A DNA stretch of 10,761 nucleotides from Anaerolineales bacterium UBA3940 (GTDB lineage: Bacteria; Chloroflexota; Anaerolineae; Aggregatilineales; UBA3940): contig DGDY01000220.1 of the NCBI GenBank assembly GCA_002385675.1, positions 13,329 through 24,089 of the forward strand, given 5' to 3'. Positions 1 to 7,240 of the stretch are shown piece by piece. The position numbers and the translations under genes are program-made. Within the stretch, counting starts at the first letter, position 1. Every line of letters begins with the position of its first letter. The notes beneath the pieces were generated by a model. It was not told where the DNA came from and did no database searches. It saw only the letters and a program-made list of their open reading frames with translations.

Positions 1-24
1 GGCAGCTCTCAGAGCTGCCCCTAC
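1..24. repeat. Dispersed GTAG-type palindrome, copy 1 (cut by window edge)
   Basis: Positions 1-9 and 11-19 are exact inverted complements (GGCAGCTCT and AGAGCTGCC) around one central base. They are followed by a right end GCCCCTAC (17-24). The same right end closes the palindromes at 5106-5166 and 7241-7268, and the 7241 copy shares the core CTCTCAGAG. The matching left end (GTAGG) would lie just outside the window. It lies downstream of rtcB and might form a transcript-end hairpin, but no U-tract follows it. Confidence 0.7.
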
Positions 25-124
25 AACCGGTGTCTTCTCGATAACCTTATGCGTGGTTTGATGAGTGGATCGGATTGGCACGGCGCCGACCCCCTTCGTC
101 GCCGCTCGCCCTGCGAGCCCGCCA

Positions 125-166
125 CTTCCCCCCTAACGGGGGGAGATGGTAGGTCGCGGGGCGACC
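125..166. repeat. Two short hairpins downstream of rtcB
   Basis: Hairpin one has arms 127-133 (TCCCCCC) and 138-144 (GGGGGGA) around the loop TAAC. Hairpin two has arms 152-157 (GGTCGC) and 161-166 (GCGACC) around GGG. Both lie 28-69 nt beyond the rtcB stop, so they could end or stabilise the archease-rtcB transcript. Neither has a U-tract on the minus strand, so calling them an intrinsic terminator would be an over-read. I see no gene in the rest of 25-193. Confidence 0.45.
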
Positions 167-193
167 ACTGGCAGAGGGGGGTACTACCGCCCA

Positions 194-1648
194 TCACCCC
201 TTGATCACCGCGACGGGGACCAGTCGCGCGACCTTCCGCGCGATGCCCGCCCCGCTCACGGTCTTGACCACCTCGTCCACGTCCTTGTAGGCCTGCGGGG
301 CCTCCTCGGCCAGCCCGGACATGCTGCCCGCGCGCACGTGGATGCCCTCCTGCTCCAGTTCAGTGCGAAGAGTGCCGCCATGCACGCTGCGCTTGGCCTC
401 GCGGCGGCTCATCACCCGGCCCGCGCCGTGGCACGAACTGCCGAAGGTCTGCGCCATGCTGCCCTCCGTCCCGACGAGGATCCAGCTTGCCGTACCCATC
501 GAGCCGGGGACCAGCACCGGCTGCCCGATCGGGCGGTACTCGGGGGGCAGCCCCTCGAAGCCGGGCCCGAAGGCCCGCGTTGCGCCCTTGCGGTGCACGA
601 CGACCTCGACCGTCTCGCCATTGACTACATGAGTCTCGCGCTTCGCCATGTTGTGCGCAATGTCATAGACCTGATGCAGATGCCAGTCGTCCACCTTGCC
701 TGCGAGCACTTCCTCAAAGCTGCGGCGGATGTGATAGGCCAGCACCTGCCGGTTGACAAAGGCGTAGTTGGCAGCGGCATTCATCGCGCCGAAGTATGCC
801 TGCCCTTCAGGCGACTGGAACGGCGCGCAGATCAACTGGCGGTCGGGCAGGTGGATGCCGTACTTCTGCGCCGCGCTCTGGAACTCGCGCACGTAGTCCG
901 TGCAGACCTGATGCCCGAACCCGCGCGAGCCGGAGTGGATCTGCACGACAAGGTTGCCGGGGGCCAGCCCCATCGCGTCGGCGGCCTGCTCGTCGAACAC
1001 CTCGTCGATCATGTCCACTTCGATGAAGTGGTTGCCCGCGCCGAGCGTCCCGACCTGCTCAATGCCCCGGCTCATGGCCCGTGAGCTAACATGGCTCACG
1101 TCCGCACCGGCGAGCCGGCCATTCTCCTCCGTGCGCTCGATGTCCTCCGGTAGCGCATAGCCGTTGCGCAGCGCCCATTGCGCGCCATCGTGCAGCAGGT
1201 CGACGAAGTCGCTCTTGCTGATCTGCAGGCTGCCGCCCTTGCCGACGCCGCTCGGGCAGTTGCGATAGAGCGCCGTGGCGAGGTCGGAGAGGTACGGGGC
1301 GGCCTCCTCATAATGGATGCGGCTGGCGAGCACGCGCACGCCGCAGTTAATGTCGTAGCCGACGCCGCCCGGCGAGATCACGCCGTCCTCGACGCGGGGC
1401 GCAATCACCCCGCCGATCGGGAAGCCGTAGCCCTGGTGAATGTCCGGCATGGCGAGGGCATACCCGGCCAGGCCGGGGAGGGTTGCTGTGTTCACAAGCT
1501 GCTCGACGGACTTGTCGTCCTCGCCCAGCACGGCTTCCAGAAGCCGCTCGCTCGCATACAGGCGTGCGGGGACGTTCATGTCGTCCCGGTAGGACGTGGG
1601 GATCTCCCACACGTACTCCGCGATGCGGTTAAAGTCCTGCTTTCTCAT
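194..1648 (-). CDS. rtcB: RNA-splicing ligase RtcB (GTP/Mn-dependent, 3'-phosphate to 5'-OH)
   Basis: This 484-residue protein is a full-length RtcB. The family joins RNA 2',3'-cyclic-phosphate or 3'-phosphate ends to 5'-hydroxyl ends through an RtcB-(histidine)-GMP intermediate, in tRNA splicing or RNA repair in the cytoplasm. Visible metal-site residues are Asp99 and Cys102 in the DINCG motif, His207 in GAGNHF, His238 in QIHSGSRG and His332 in DIAHN. The nucleotidyl acceptor should be His407 in SSCHGAGR. No intein or insertion interrupts these motifs. The length matches archaeal-type RtcB (about 480) and exceeds the E. coli form (about 408). The ATG has a perfect GGAGGT (complement of 1658-1663) 9 nt upstream. 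It follows archease by 32 nt, so the two are very likely co-transcribed. There is no RtcR-type regulator nearby. Confidence 0.97.
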   Translation of the reverse strand: MRKQDFNRIAEYVWEIPTSYRDDMNVPARLYASERLLEAVLGEDDKSVEQLVNTATLPGLAGYALAMPDIHQGYGFPIGGVIAPRVEDGVISPGGVGYDINCGVRVLASRIHYEEAAPYLSDLATALYRNCPSGVGKGGSLQISKSDFVDLLHDGAQWALRNGYALPEDIERTEENGRLAGADVSHVSSRAMSRGIEQVGTLGAGNHFIEVDMIDEVFDEQAADAMGLAPGNLVVQIHSGSRGFGHQVCTDYVREFQSAAQKYGIHLPDRQLICAPFQSPEGQAYFGAMNAAANYAFVNRQVLAYHIRRSFEEVLAGKVDDWHLHQVYDIAHNMAKRETHVVNGETVEVVVHRKGATRAFGPGFEGLPPEYRPIGQPVLVPGSMGTASWILVGTEGSMAQTFGSSCHGAGRVMSRREAKRSVHGGTLRTELEQEGIHVRAGSMSGLAEEAPQAYKDVDEVVKTVSGAGIARKVARLVPVAVIKG

Positions 1649-1680
1649 CGTGACTCGACCTCCACGCTCGTCGCCTGCTT

Positions 1681-2094
1681 TTAAACGTCAAACACAATCG
1701 TGGCTTCATAGCCGTCGTCGCGGCGGATAATCTCAAGACCGTGATAGGTGACAGCCTTGATGTGCTTGGAGAAGTGGCCTCCGGGGGTGCCGCGTACCGT
1801 GGCCTCCAGCGAGAAGTTTTCGATACGCGCCACACGGATATCGGAGATAACGAGGCTCTTATCCTCTATTAAGTATACCAGTTCGGTGAGCCAATCGATG
1901 AGAAGCGTCTCGGCGTCGGGTGCGCTGAGCGCAAAATCATGGCTGACGGCGGGCTGATCGGGATCCGCCTCGCCGCCGGCCAGCGCGATCATGCCGCGTG
2001 CGGCGTTCTCGTAGAGCGCGCGCAGGTCTTCCCCGCGCACGCGGAGCGCCCAGTCGGCGCTGTGCTCGATCTCTTCCCAGGGCTGGTCAGACAT
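1681..2094 (-). CDS. Archease, RtcB activator
   Basis: This is a 137-residue archease. The family is a small metal-binding cofactor that speeds formation of the RtcB-GMP intermediate and allows multiple turnover. The sequence shows the N-terminal motif [12 protein letters not shown], with His11 and Asp14 at the conserved positions. It ends with the C-terminal block [10 protein letters not shown]...ATIVFDV, whose penultimate aspartate (Asp136) matches the second essential acidic residue of the family. The open frame continues upstream towards 2688, but that extension is out of frame with mutS, overlaps it and looks like GC-rich shadow. The ATG at 2092-2094 is preferred because AGGAG (complement of 2101-2105) lies 6 nt upstream and the protein then has the normal family length. 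rtcB follows 32 nt downstream, giving a standard functional pair. Confidence 0.95.
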   Translation of the reverse strand: MSDQPWEEIEHSADWALRVRGEDLRALYENAARGMIALAGGEADPDQPAVSHDFALSAPDAETLLIDWLTELVYLIEDKSLVISDIRVARIENFSLEATVRGTPGGHFSKHIKAVTYHGLEIIRRDDGYEATIVFDV

Positions 2095-2100
2095 GGGATG

Positions 2101-2105
2101 CTCCT
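2101..2105 (-). promoter_or_regulatory. Ribosome binding site deciding the archease start
   Basis: On the minus strand this reads AGGAG, 6 nt before the ATG at 2094-2092. It supports the 137-residue protein over the much longer open frame that runs back into mutS. Confidence 0.75.
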
Positions 2106-2124
2106 GTGGTCTTGCCGGGTAACC

Positions 2125-2310
2125 GCCGGGGAATAGAATTCCCCGGCTAAAGGGGATAGCAAGGTATCCCGCGAAGTGCCCTGACGGGCACTCCCGTCCC
2201 CAGAGGGGACGGCGCCCCCGAAGCCGCCTTCTAGCCCGGCAATGAATTGCCGGGCGGACTATCCCGCAAAGTCCCTGCGGCACTCCCGTCCCCGGAGGCG
2301 CAGCCGCCTT
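2125..2310. repeat. Tandem degenerate hairpin cluster between mutS and archease
   Basis: Unit A (2125-2230) holds four hairpins in a row: arms 2125-2134/2138-2147 (GCCGGGGAAT), 2153-2158/2165-2170 (GGGATA), 2176-2181/2186-2191 (GTGCCC) and 2194-2201/2205-2212 (CCGTCCCC). Unit B (2234-2310) starts with a related hairpin, 2234-2243/2246-2255 (GCCCGGCAAT). It then repeats blocks of A in the same order: TATCCCGC (2165-2172 and 2260-2267), GGCACTCCCGTCCCC (2187-2201 and 2279-2293) and GCCGCCTT (2223-2230 and 2303-2310). B is shorter, and its inner hairpins are eroded. The last two bases of B are the first two of the mutS stop codon complement. The function is unknown. It could slow or end mutS read-through into archease, or be a non-autonomous mobile repeat. 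Confidence 0.8.
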
Positions 2311-4921
2311 AATCCTCCACGTCGTCCTGCAGGGCGCGTCGCTGAAGCTCGTACAGCTTCGTGATCGCGTCGATGGGCGACATCTCCTCGATGCGCAGCT
2401 TGCGCAGTTCCTTGATGACCGGGTGCGGCCCGGTGTCGAACATGGAAAGCTGGGACAGCCGCGTCGGGTCGTGCTCAACGGCCCAGATGTTGTGCTGGGC
2501 CTCCAGTTCCTTGAGGATATCGGCGGCGCGGGCAACGACTGCCTCCGGCACGCCCGCAAGCTGCGCCACGTAGATGCCGTAGCTCTTGTCGGCCTTGCCC
2601 GGCACGATGGTATGCAGGAAGGCCACCTGCCCATCCTGCTCGGCGACCGCGACGTTGTAGTTGGCGACGTGCGGCAGGATGTTCTCAAGCTCGGTCAGTT
2701 CGTGGTAATGCGTGGCGAACAGCGTCTTGCCGCCCATGCGCGGGTGGTTGTGCAGGTACTCGATGACCGCGCGGGCGATGGCCAGCCCGTCGTAGGTGCT
2801 CGTGCCGCGTCCCACTTCATCCAGAATAACCAGGCTGCGGCGCGTGCTCTGCTGGAGGATCAGCGCCGTCTCGATCATCTCGACCATGAAGGTGCTCTGC
2901 CCGGCGTGGATCTCATCCTGCGCGCCGATACGCGTGAAGATGCGATCCACCAGGCCGATGGTCGCCTCGTCGGCGGGCACGAAGCTGCCGATCTGCGCGA
3001 GCAGCACGATCAGCGCCACCTGCCGCAGATACGTGCTCTTGCCGGACATGTTCGGCCCGGTGATGATGTGGATGCGCTTGTCATTGGTGAAGAGCGTGTC
3101 GTTCGGCACGAAGCGCTCGCCCTGAAGCCACTGCTCGACGACCGGGTGCCGCCCGGCGCGGATGTCGAGCACGTCCTCCTCGGTGAGCTTTGGACGCACG
3201 TAGCCGCGCCGCGCCGCGACCTCCGCCAGCCCGGCGCATACGTCAAGCCGGGCGATGGCCCGCGCCGTGCCGAGCAGTACGTCGCTGTAGCTCGCAAGCT
3301 GCACGAGCAGGTCGCGGTAGAGGCTGACCTCCAGCGCGTGGATCTCCTCCTCCGCGTTGAGCAGCCGCACCTCGACATCCTTCATTTCCGGCGTGATGTA
3401 GCGCTCGGCGTTGACCAGCGTCTGCTTGCGCACGTAGTCGGAGGGCACCATGTGGGCGTTGGCCTTCGTGACCTCGATGTAGTAGCCGAAGACCTTGTTG
3501 TGCCCGACCTTCAGGGACTTGATGCCCGTCCGCTCCCGCTCGACGCGCTCCAGGCTGTTGATGTACCGGCGGGCGTCGGCGCTGTCCTGCACGAGTTGGT
3601 CGAGTTCCGGCGAGTAGCCCCTGCGGATCACACCGATGTTGTTCAGTGTCGCAGGCGGGTCGTCCACAATCGCCCGCTCGATCAGGTCTACCACGTCGTC
3701 CGCCGGGTCGAGGTCGTAGGCAAGGGCCTTCAGCGCCTGTGCCTGCCCGATGAGGAGCGCCCGCAGCACCGGCACCTGCTGGAGTGTTTGTTTCAGGCTG
3801 ATAAGCTCGCGCGGGCTGGCGTTGCGCGTCACGAGGCGGTTGGTCAGCCGTTCCAGGTCGGCGATGTTCTTGAGCGCCTCGCGCACCTGCGCCCGCAGCG
3901 TGCCGTCCACAAAGAGCGCCTCGACGGTGTCAAGCCGCCGCTCCAGCCGCGCGATGTCGAGCAGCGGGCGGGACACCCAGTGCCGCAGCAGCCGCCCGCC
4001 CATCGGGGTGATGGTCTGATCGATCACGCCGAGCAGCGAGCCGCGCACGCTGCGCCCGCGAATCGTCTGCGTGAGTTCGAGGTTGCGGCGTGTCGCCGCG
4101 TCGAGCGTCATGTAATCGCCGGTGGTGTAGGTCGTCAGCGTGCGGAGTTGGTCCAGCGAGCCGCGCTGCGTCTCCTGCAGATACTGGAGCACCGCCCCGG
4201 CGGCGCTCGTCGCGGCGGGGCTGTCCGCCAGGCCAAAGGCGATCAGCGTATCGACGCGGAAGTGCCGCTGGAGTGCGCCCTCGGCGGTCGGCGTGTCGAA
4301 GCGCCAGTCGGCAAAGGGGGTAACGTGCACCTCGTCGCTGCCGAGCGGCAGGCTCCCGCTCTCCGCGACGGACTCCGGCAGCAGGCACTCGCGAGGGGCC
4401 AGCCGCGCGATCTCCTGCTGCACCAGCCCCAGCACATCGCCCTCGCACAGTTCCGTCGCGGCGAACTCCCCGGTGGAGATGTCGGCATAGGCCACGCCTG
4501 CCCGCACTAGCTCGTCTCCCTGGTAGAAGGGCGCGATGGCGACGAGGTAGCTGTTCTGCTTCTGCGGCAGCAGAGTAGGCTCGGTGACCGTCCCCGGCGT
4601 AACGACGCGCACGACTTCACGCGGCATCAGCCCGTTGACCGGCTCGTCGCTCACCTGCTCGCAGATCGCAACGTGGTAGCCCTTCTCGATGAGCCGCGCG
4701 ATGTAGCTCTCGGCGGCGTGGTGTGGCACGCCTGCCATCGGGACGCGCTTGTTCTTCGAGACGTTGCGGCTCGTGAGTACGATGTCCAGCTCCCGCGCGG
4801 TGATCTCCGCGTCCTCATCGAACGTCTCGTAGAAGTCCCCCAGGCGGAAGAAGACGATCGCATTCGGGAACTGCTTTTTAATGTCGAGATATTGCTGACG
4901 AACAGGAGTCGCCTTGGACAT
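2309..4921 (-). CDS. mutS: DNA mismatch repair protein MutS
   Basis: This 870-residue MutS binds mismatches and small loops and uses ATP to act as a sliding clamp that recruits MutL. The N-terminal mismatch domain has the Phe-X-Glu reading motif in GDFYETF (Phe30, Glu32). The core and clamp domains follow. The C-terminal ATPase has Walker A GPNMSGKST (622-630), the ABC-like signature STFMVEM (676-682), Walker B LVILDE (697-702) and the FATHYHEL block (735-742). Near the end, QLSMF (824-828) looks like a beta-clamp binding motif, as in other MutS proteins. The length is typical and the frame is intact. The ATG is supported by AGGAG (complement of 4927-4931) 5 nt upstream. No mutL lies in the window. 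The gene ends inside a palindromic repeat unit and is transcribed towards archease and rtcB, 214 nt away. Confidence 0.98.
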   Translation of the reverse strand: MSKATPVRQQYLDIKKQFPNAIVFFRLGDFYETFDEDAEITARELDIVLTSRNVSKNKRVPMAGVPHHAAESYIARLIEKGYHVAICEQVSDEPVNGLMPREVVRVVTPGTVTEPTLLPQKQNSYLVAIAPFYQGDELVRAGVAYADISTGEFAATELCEGDVLGLVQQEIARLAPRECLLPESVAESGSLPLGSDEVHVTPFADWRFDTPTAEGALQRHFRVDTLIAFGLADSPAATSAAGAVLQYLQETQRGSLDQLRTLTTYTTGDYMTLDAATRRNLELTQTIRGRSVRGSLLGVIDQTITPMGGRLLRHWVSRPLLDIARLERRLDTVEALFVDGTLRAQVREALKNIADLERLTNRLVTRNASPRELISLKQTLQQVPVLRALLIGQAQALKALAYDLDPADDVVDLIERAIVDDPPATLNNIGVIRRGYSPELDQLVQDSADARRYINSLERVERERTGIKSLKVGHNKVFGYYIEVTKANAHMVPSDYVRKQTLVNAERYITPEMKDVEVRLLNAEEEIHALEVSLYRDLLVQLASYSDVLLGTARAIARLDVCAGLAEVAARRGYVRPKLTEEDVLDIRAGRHPVVEQWLQGERFVPNDTLFTNDKRIHIITGPNMSGKSTYLRQVALIVLLAQIGSFVPADEATIGLVDRIFTRIGAQDEIHAGQSTFMVEMIETALILQQSTRRSLVILDEVGRGTSTYDGLAIARAVIEYLHNHPRMGGKTLFATHYHELTELENILPHVANYNVAVAEQDGQVAFLHTIVPGKADKSYGIYVAQLAGVPEAVVARAADILKELEAQHNIWAVEHDPTRLSQLSMFDTGPHPVIKELRKLRIEEMSPIDAITKLYELQRRALQDDVED

Positions 4922-4968
4922 ACAATCTCCTGTGCTGTGAACTTGAGGCGTGTCTTGGGAGCGGATCC

Positions 4969-4997
4969 ATTGTATTGTACCCGATTGTCATCTACAA
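4969..4997 (-). promoter_or_regulatory. mutS: Candidate sigma-70-type promoter for mutS
   Basis: On the minus strand, TTGTAG (complement of 4992-4997) is followed after 17 nt by TACAAT (complement of 4969-4974). The -10 matches 5 of 6 consensus bases but the -35 only 3 of 6. A second, overlapping TACAAT sits 5 nt upstream. The transcript would begin about 40 nt before the mutS ATG. It is found by eye only. Confidence 0.4.
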
Positions 4998-5105
4998 CCA
5001 CACGGGGCGGGGTTGCCCGCGAATGGGGTGTTGTGTGTTGTACGTAATGAGCCGCCGCGACTGTGCGAAACGCCCTCGGCTCCCGGTCCACGAACATCAT
5101 GGCTG

Positions 5106-5166
5106 GTAGGAGCAGGTCTAATGATGCAGTCGATGCGAAGCATCGCGCATCACGACCTGCCCCTAC
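5106..5166. repeat. Dispersed GTAG-type palindrome, copy 2 (long, nested)
   Basis: The outer arms 5106-5118 (GTAGGAGCAGGTC) and 5154-5166 (GACCTGCCCCTAC) pair with one mismatch. Inside, 5122-5127 (TGATGC) pairs with 5147-5152 and 5131-5136 (CGATGC) pairs with 5140-5145 around GAA. The whole 61 nt can fold as one long hairpin. The right end GCCCCTAC is identical to copies 1 and 3, while the core is unrelated. It lies in the mutS/RNase J gap, upstream of both candidate promoters. Confidence 0.75.
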
Positions 5167-5225
5167 GTATCCGTTACCGTAGGCCAGGAAAGGGCACGAT
5201 CCGCTCCGGTCACGTCGAGCGAGTT

Positions 5226-5256
5226 CCATCCCCTCCCTGCGCAGGCCGGGGTGAGG
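5226..5256. repeat. Fragment of a second repeat family (CCATCCCCTCCC type)
   Basis: The 12-mer CCATCCCCTCCC (5226-5237) recurs exactly at 10334-10345, where it forms the left arm of a strong hairpin. Here the right side (around 5241-5256, GCAGGCCGGGGTGAGG) pairs only partly: TGCGCA is palindromic and CCCC/GGGG can pair. It looks like an eroded relative of the element near 10338. Confidence 0.4.
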
Positions 5257-5285
5257 TTAAGCAACGAAGCCCCCATCCTGTGCCA

Positions 5286-5314
5286 TTGTTGCAACATCCA
5301 TCATCTGTTAAAAT
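5286..5314 (+). promoter_or_regulatory. rnj: Candidate promoter for RNase J
   Basis: TTGTTG (5286-5291), a 17-nt spacer and TAAAAT (5309-5314). The -10 matches 5 of 6 consensus bases and the -35 matches 3 of 6. It sits in an AT-richer pocket of a GC-rich region. Transcription would start near 5321 and give a leader of about 185 nt, long enough to hold the terminator hairpin described below. Confidence 0.45.
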
Positions 5315-5331
5315 CATCAGTCGAATATAGA

Positions 5332-5343
5332 ACCAGCGCTGGT
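5332..5343. promoter_or_regulatory. Perfect 12-bp palindrome at predicted transcript start (possible operator)
   Basis: ACCAGCGCTGGT is its own reverse complement and lies about 11-22 nt after the predicted start site, a usual place for a repressor site. In RNA it has no loop, so it is unlikely to act as a simple hairpin. Its right half CTGGT (5339-5343) could instead pair with ACCAG at 5406-5410 and close a folded domain. Which role applies, if any, cannot be settled from the sequence. Confidence 0.35.
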
Positions 5344-5436
5344 AAAGCGAACCGCCCGTGACTGTGCTGCAGGTAGACGTAAACGCCGGAAGACAGAGAG
5401 CAACAACCAGATTTGACCACGATGGGCTGAGGCGGT
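5339..5436 (+). promoter_or_regulatory. Possible structured leader with antiterminator pairing upstream of RNase J
   Basis: CTGGT (5339-5343) can pair with ACCAG (5406-5410), closing a domain of about 60 nt. ACCGCC (5351-5356) can pair with GGCGGT (5431-5436), which would take bases from the 5' arm and loop of the terminator at 5424-5453, so the two folds exclude each other. Inside are CCCGTGACTGTG (5355-5366) and GCCGGAAGAC (5385-5394). These loosely recall two conserved blocks of cobalamin riboswitches (CCCGCnACUGU and GCCnGnAGAC). The spacing between them is short and the other conserved blocks are not clear, so I do not assign a riboswitch class. Confidence 0.25.
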
Positions 5437-5453
5437 GTGCCTCCGCCCTTTTT
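5424..5453 (+). terminator. Intrinsic-terminator hairpin in the RNase J leader
   Basis: GGGC (5424-5427) pairs with GCCC (5445-5448). GAGGC (5429-5433) pairs with GCCTC (5439-5443) across one T/C mismatch, and the loop is GGTGT. TTTTT (5449-5453) follows immediately. This is a standard plus-strand rho-independent form. No plus-strand gene ends upstream, so its likely role is premature termination (attenuation) of the RNase J transcript about 50 nt before the start codon. Confidence 0.7.
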
Positions 5454-5490
5454 GTTAATTTGCCTGACAACCCATCCATTACATGCTGAT

Positions 5491-5495
5491 AGGAG
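5491..5495 (+). promoter_or_regulatory. rnj: Ribosome binding site deciding the RNase J start
   Basis: AGGAG lies 10 nt before the GTG at 5506-5508. It supports that GTG over the in-frame GTG at 5437, which sits inside the terminator loop and would add 23 residues unlike the family. Confidence 0.7.
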
Positions 5496-5505
5496 TGATA
5501 GGACT

Positions 5506-7206
5506 GTGAGCAAGACCCGATCCAAGCAAGCGGATGCGAGAGGAGGCGACGGTATTCTGCGCGTCGTCCCGCTCGGCGGGCTCGGCGAGGTGGGTAAGAA
5601 CATGATGATCATGGAGTACGTGTCGGGCAACTCGCACGACTCCATCATTATCGACGCCGGCATCATGTTCCCCGAAAACGACATGCTGGGGATCGACTAC
5701 ATTATCCCCGACTTTAACTACATCATGGATCGCCTCGATACGATCCGGGGCGTGATCATTACGCACGGGCACGAGGACCACACCGGGGCGATTGCGCACG
5801 TCATGCAGCACGTCGATGCGCCGGTGTACGGCACGCTGCTCACGCGCGGCCTGCTGGAAGTGAAGCTGGAGAGCGCCGGCCTGCTCGACCGGACCGAGCT
5901 GGTGACGATCAAGGCGGGCGACACCATCCAGCTTGGCCCCTTCCAGATCGAGTTCTTCCACGTCACGCACAGCATCCCCGACTGCGTGGGCCTGGGGATC
6001 ACGACGCCGGTCGGGCTGGTCGTCCACACCGGCGACTACAAGTTCGACCACAACCCGGTGGACGGCTGGCCGCCCGACTACGCGAAGCTGGCCGAGTTCT
6101 CGCAGCGCGGTGTGCTGGCCCTGTTTGCGGACAGCACCAACGCGACCGTCCCCGGCTGGACGCCCTCCGAGTCCGAGATCGAGCCGGCCTTTGACCACAT
6201 CTTCCGCAACGCGCCGGGCCGTATTATCGTGGCGACCTTCGCCTCGCTGATCTCCCGCGTGCAGCAGGTGGTCAACGTGGCGGAGAGGTATGGGCGGCGG
6301 ATGGTCGTGCAGGGCTATAGCATGGTCGAGAACATCCGGATGGCGGAGCGCCTCGGCTACCTGAAGATCCCCGACTGGATGCCCATCACGGTCAGCGAGG
6401 CGAAGGAGCTTTCCCCGCGCGAGGTCTTCATCATGACGACCGGCACGCAGGGCGAGCCGCTCGCCGGGCTGGGCCGCCTCTCGACCGGGCAGCACCGCAA
6501 CTTTGAGATCGAGCCGGGCGATACGGTGCTGATGTCCTCGCACCCGATCCCCGGCAATGAGGAGATGGTGTACCGCACCATCAACAAGCTCATCCAGCGC
6601 GGCGCCGAGGTCATCTACGACCCGCTGGCGTCGGTGCATGTGTCGGGCCACGCCGCGCAGGAGGAGATGAAGCTGATGATCAACCTGGTGCGGCCCAAGT
6701 TCCTCGTCCCGATACACGGCGAGCTGCGGATGCTGCACCAGCACGCCAAGATGGGGCAGGAGCTGGGCATCCCGCGTGAGAACATCGCCGTGGTCGAGAA
6801 CGGCTATGTGCTGGAGTTCACCGCCGACAGCATGACCATCGGCGAGCGCGTGCCGGGCGGCTACGTCTACGTGGACGGTGCCATCGTGGGCGATGTCGGC
6901 CCGGCGGTGCTCCGCGAGCGCGAGATCCTCGGGCGCGACGGGCTGGTGATCGTGGACGTCCTGGTGGACAGCGATACGCGGAAGATCGTTGGCGAGCCGG
7001 AGATTATCTCGCGGGGCTTCGTGTTCATGCGGGATGCACAGCCGCTGATGAACGGCGCGCAGGCGCGCATCGAGCAGGTCATCAGCCAGACGGACAATAT
7101 CTCAACGCGCGCCCTGGGACGCAATCTGCAGGACGCGCTGGAGCGGTATTTCTACGCGGAAACCAAGCGCCGCCCGATGGTCTTCGTGTTTGTGCATGCG
7201 GTGTAG
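5506..7206 (+). CDS. rnj: Ribonuclease J (metallo-beta-lactamase / beta-CASP)
   Basis: This is a 566-residue RNase J from the GTG start. The family is a zinc-dependent endo- and 5'-to-3' exoribonuclease for mRNA decay and rRNA/tRNA maturation, and it often replaces RNase E. The beta-lactamase core has HGHEDH (87-92), His155 in THSIPD and Asp177 in HTGDYKFD. ADSTNA (208-213) leads into the beta-CASP domain with TTGTQGEP (311-318), SSHPIPGNE (344-352) and VSGHA (379-383). PIHGELRML (402-410) supplies the last metal histidine, His404. The C-terminal domain runs to KRRPMVFVFVHAV. Its length is close to B. subtilis RNase J1 (555). An in-frame GTG at 5437 would add 23 residues but lies in a hairpin loop with no ribosome site. 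It is divergent from mutS and convergent with acpS. The leader suggests control by attenuation. Confidence 0.97.
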   Translation: MSKTRSKQADARGGDGILRVVPLGGLGEVGKNMMIMEYVSGNSHDSIIIDAGIMFPENDMLGIDYIIPDFNYIMDRLDTIRGVIITHGHEDHTGAIAHVMQHVDAPVYGTLLTRGLLEVKLESAGLLDRTELVTIKAGDTIQLGPFQIEFFHVTHSIPDCVGLGITTPVGLVVHTGDYKFDHNPVDGWPPDYAKLAEFSQRGVLALFADSTNATVPGWTPSESEIEPAFDHIFRNAPGRIIVATFASLISRVQQVVNVAERYGRRMVVQGYSMVENIRMAERLGYLKIPDWMPITVSEAKELSPREVFIMTTGTQGEPLAGLGRLSTGQHRNFEIEPGDTVLMSSHPIPGNEEMVYRTINKLIQRGAEVIYDPLASVHVSGHAAQEEMKLMINLVRPKFLVPIHGELRMLHQHAKMGQELGIPRENIAVVENGYVLEFTADSMTIGERVPGGYVYVDGAIVGDVGPAVLREREILGRDGLVIVDVLVDSDTRKIVGEPEIISRGFVFMRDAQPLMNGAQARIEQVISQTDNISTRALGRNLQDALERYFYAETKRRPMVFVFVHAV

Positions 7207-7240
7207 GTGGGCGGATACAGAATATCGGGTAGTAAATGTT

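Larger units (their letters stand above)
4922..5505. other. Divergent intergenic region mutS / RNase J
   Basis: This is 584 nt without a convincing gene. Open frames across it are short, lack ribosome sites and show no recognisable protein. Its contents are a candidate mutS promoter (4969-4997), a large dispersed palindrome (5106-5166) and a fragment of a second repeat family (5226-5256). A candidate RNase J promoter (5286-5314) and a leader with a terminator (5424-5453) follow. The stretch 5000-5105 shows nothing I can name. Confidence 0.7.

Noticed and set aside
25..124. Search for a tRNA or small RNA downstream of rtcB (a possible substrate of the ligase)
   Set aside because: No cloverleaf, T-loop consensus or CRISPR-like repetition is visible in this stretch.
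2095..2688. Extension of archease to a 335-residue protein overlapping the mutS 3' end
   Set aside because: The extra 198 residues are Ser/Arg/Pro-rich shadow of mutS and the palindromic repeat. The start at 2094 has its own AGGAG site and gives normal archease length.
2423..4510. 695-codon plus-strand open frame antisense to mutS
   Set aside because: It is a GC-rich frame shadow. Its translation is rich in Arg, His, Asp and Val with no recognisable domain, while the opposite strand encodes a complete MutS with all motifs.
5341..5410. Firm cobalamin or cyclic-di-GMP riboswitch call in the RNase J leader
   Set aside because: Only two short blocks resemble the cobalamin core, and one (GACGTAAACGCC) loosely resembles the GEMM motif. 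The remaining conserved elements and the spacing do not fit, so no class is assigned.
5437..5505. Upstream GTG start for RNase J adding 23 residues
   Set aside because: The GTG lies within the terminator loop and has no ribosome site, and the added residues do not resemble RNase J N-termini.
5479..6744. 421-codon minus-strand open frame antisense to RNase J
   Set aside because: Its composition is typical of antisense GC-rich frames, and the plus strand carries the full RNase J motif set.
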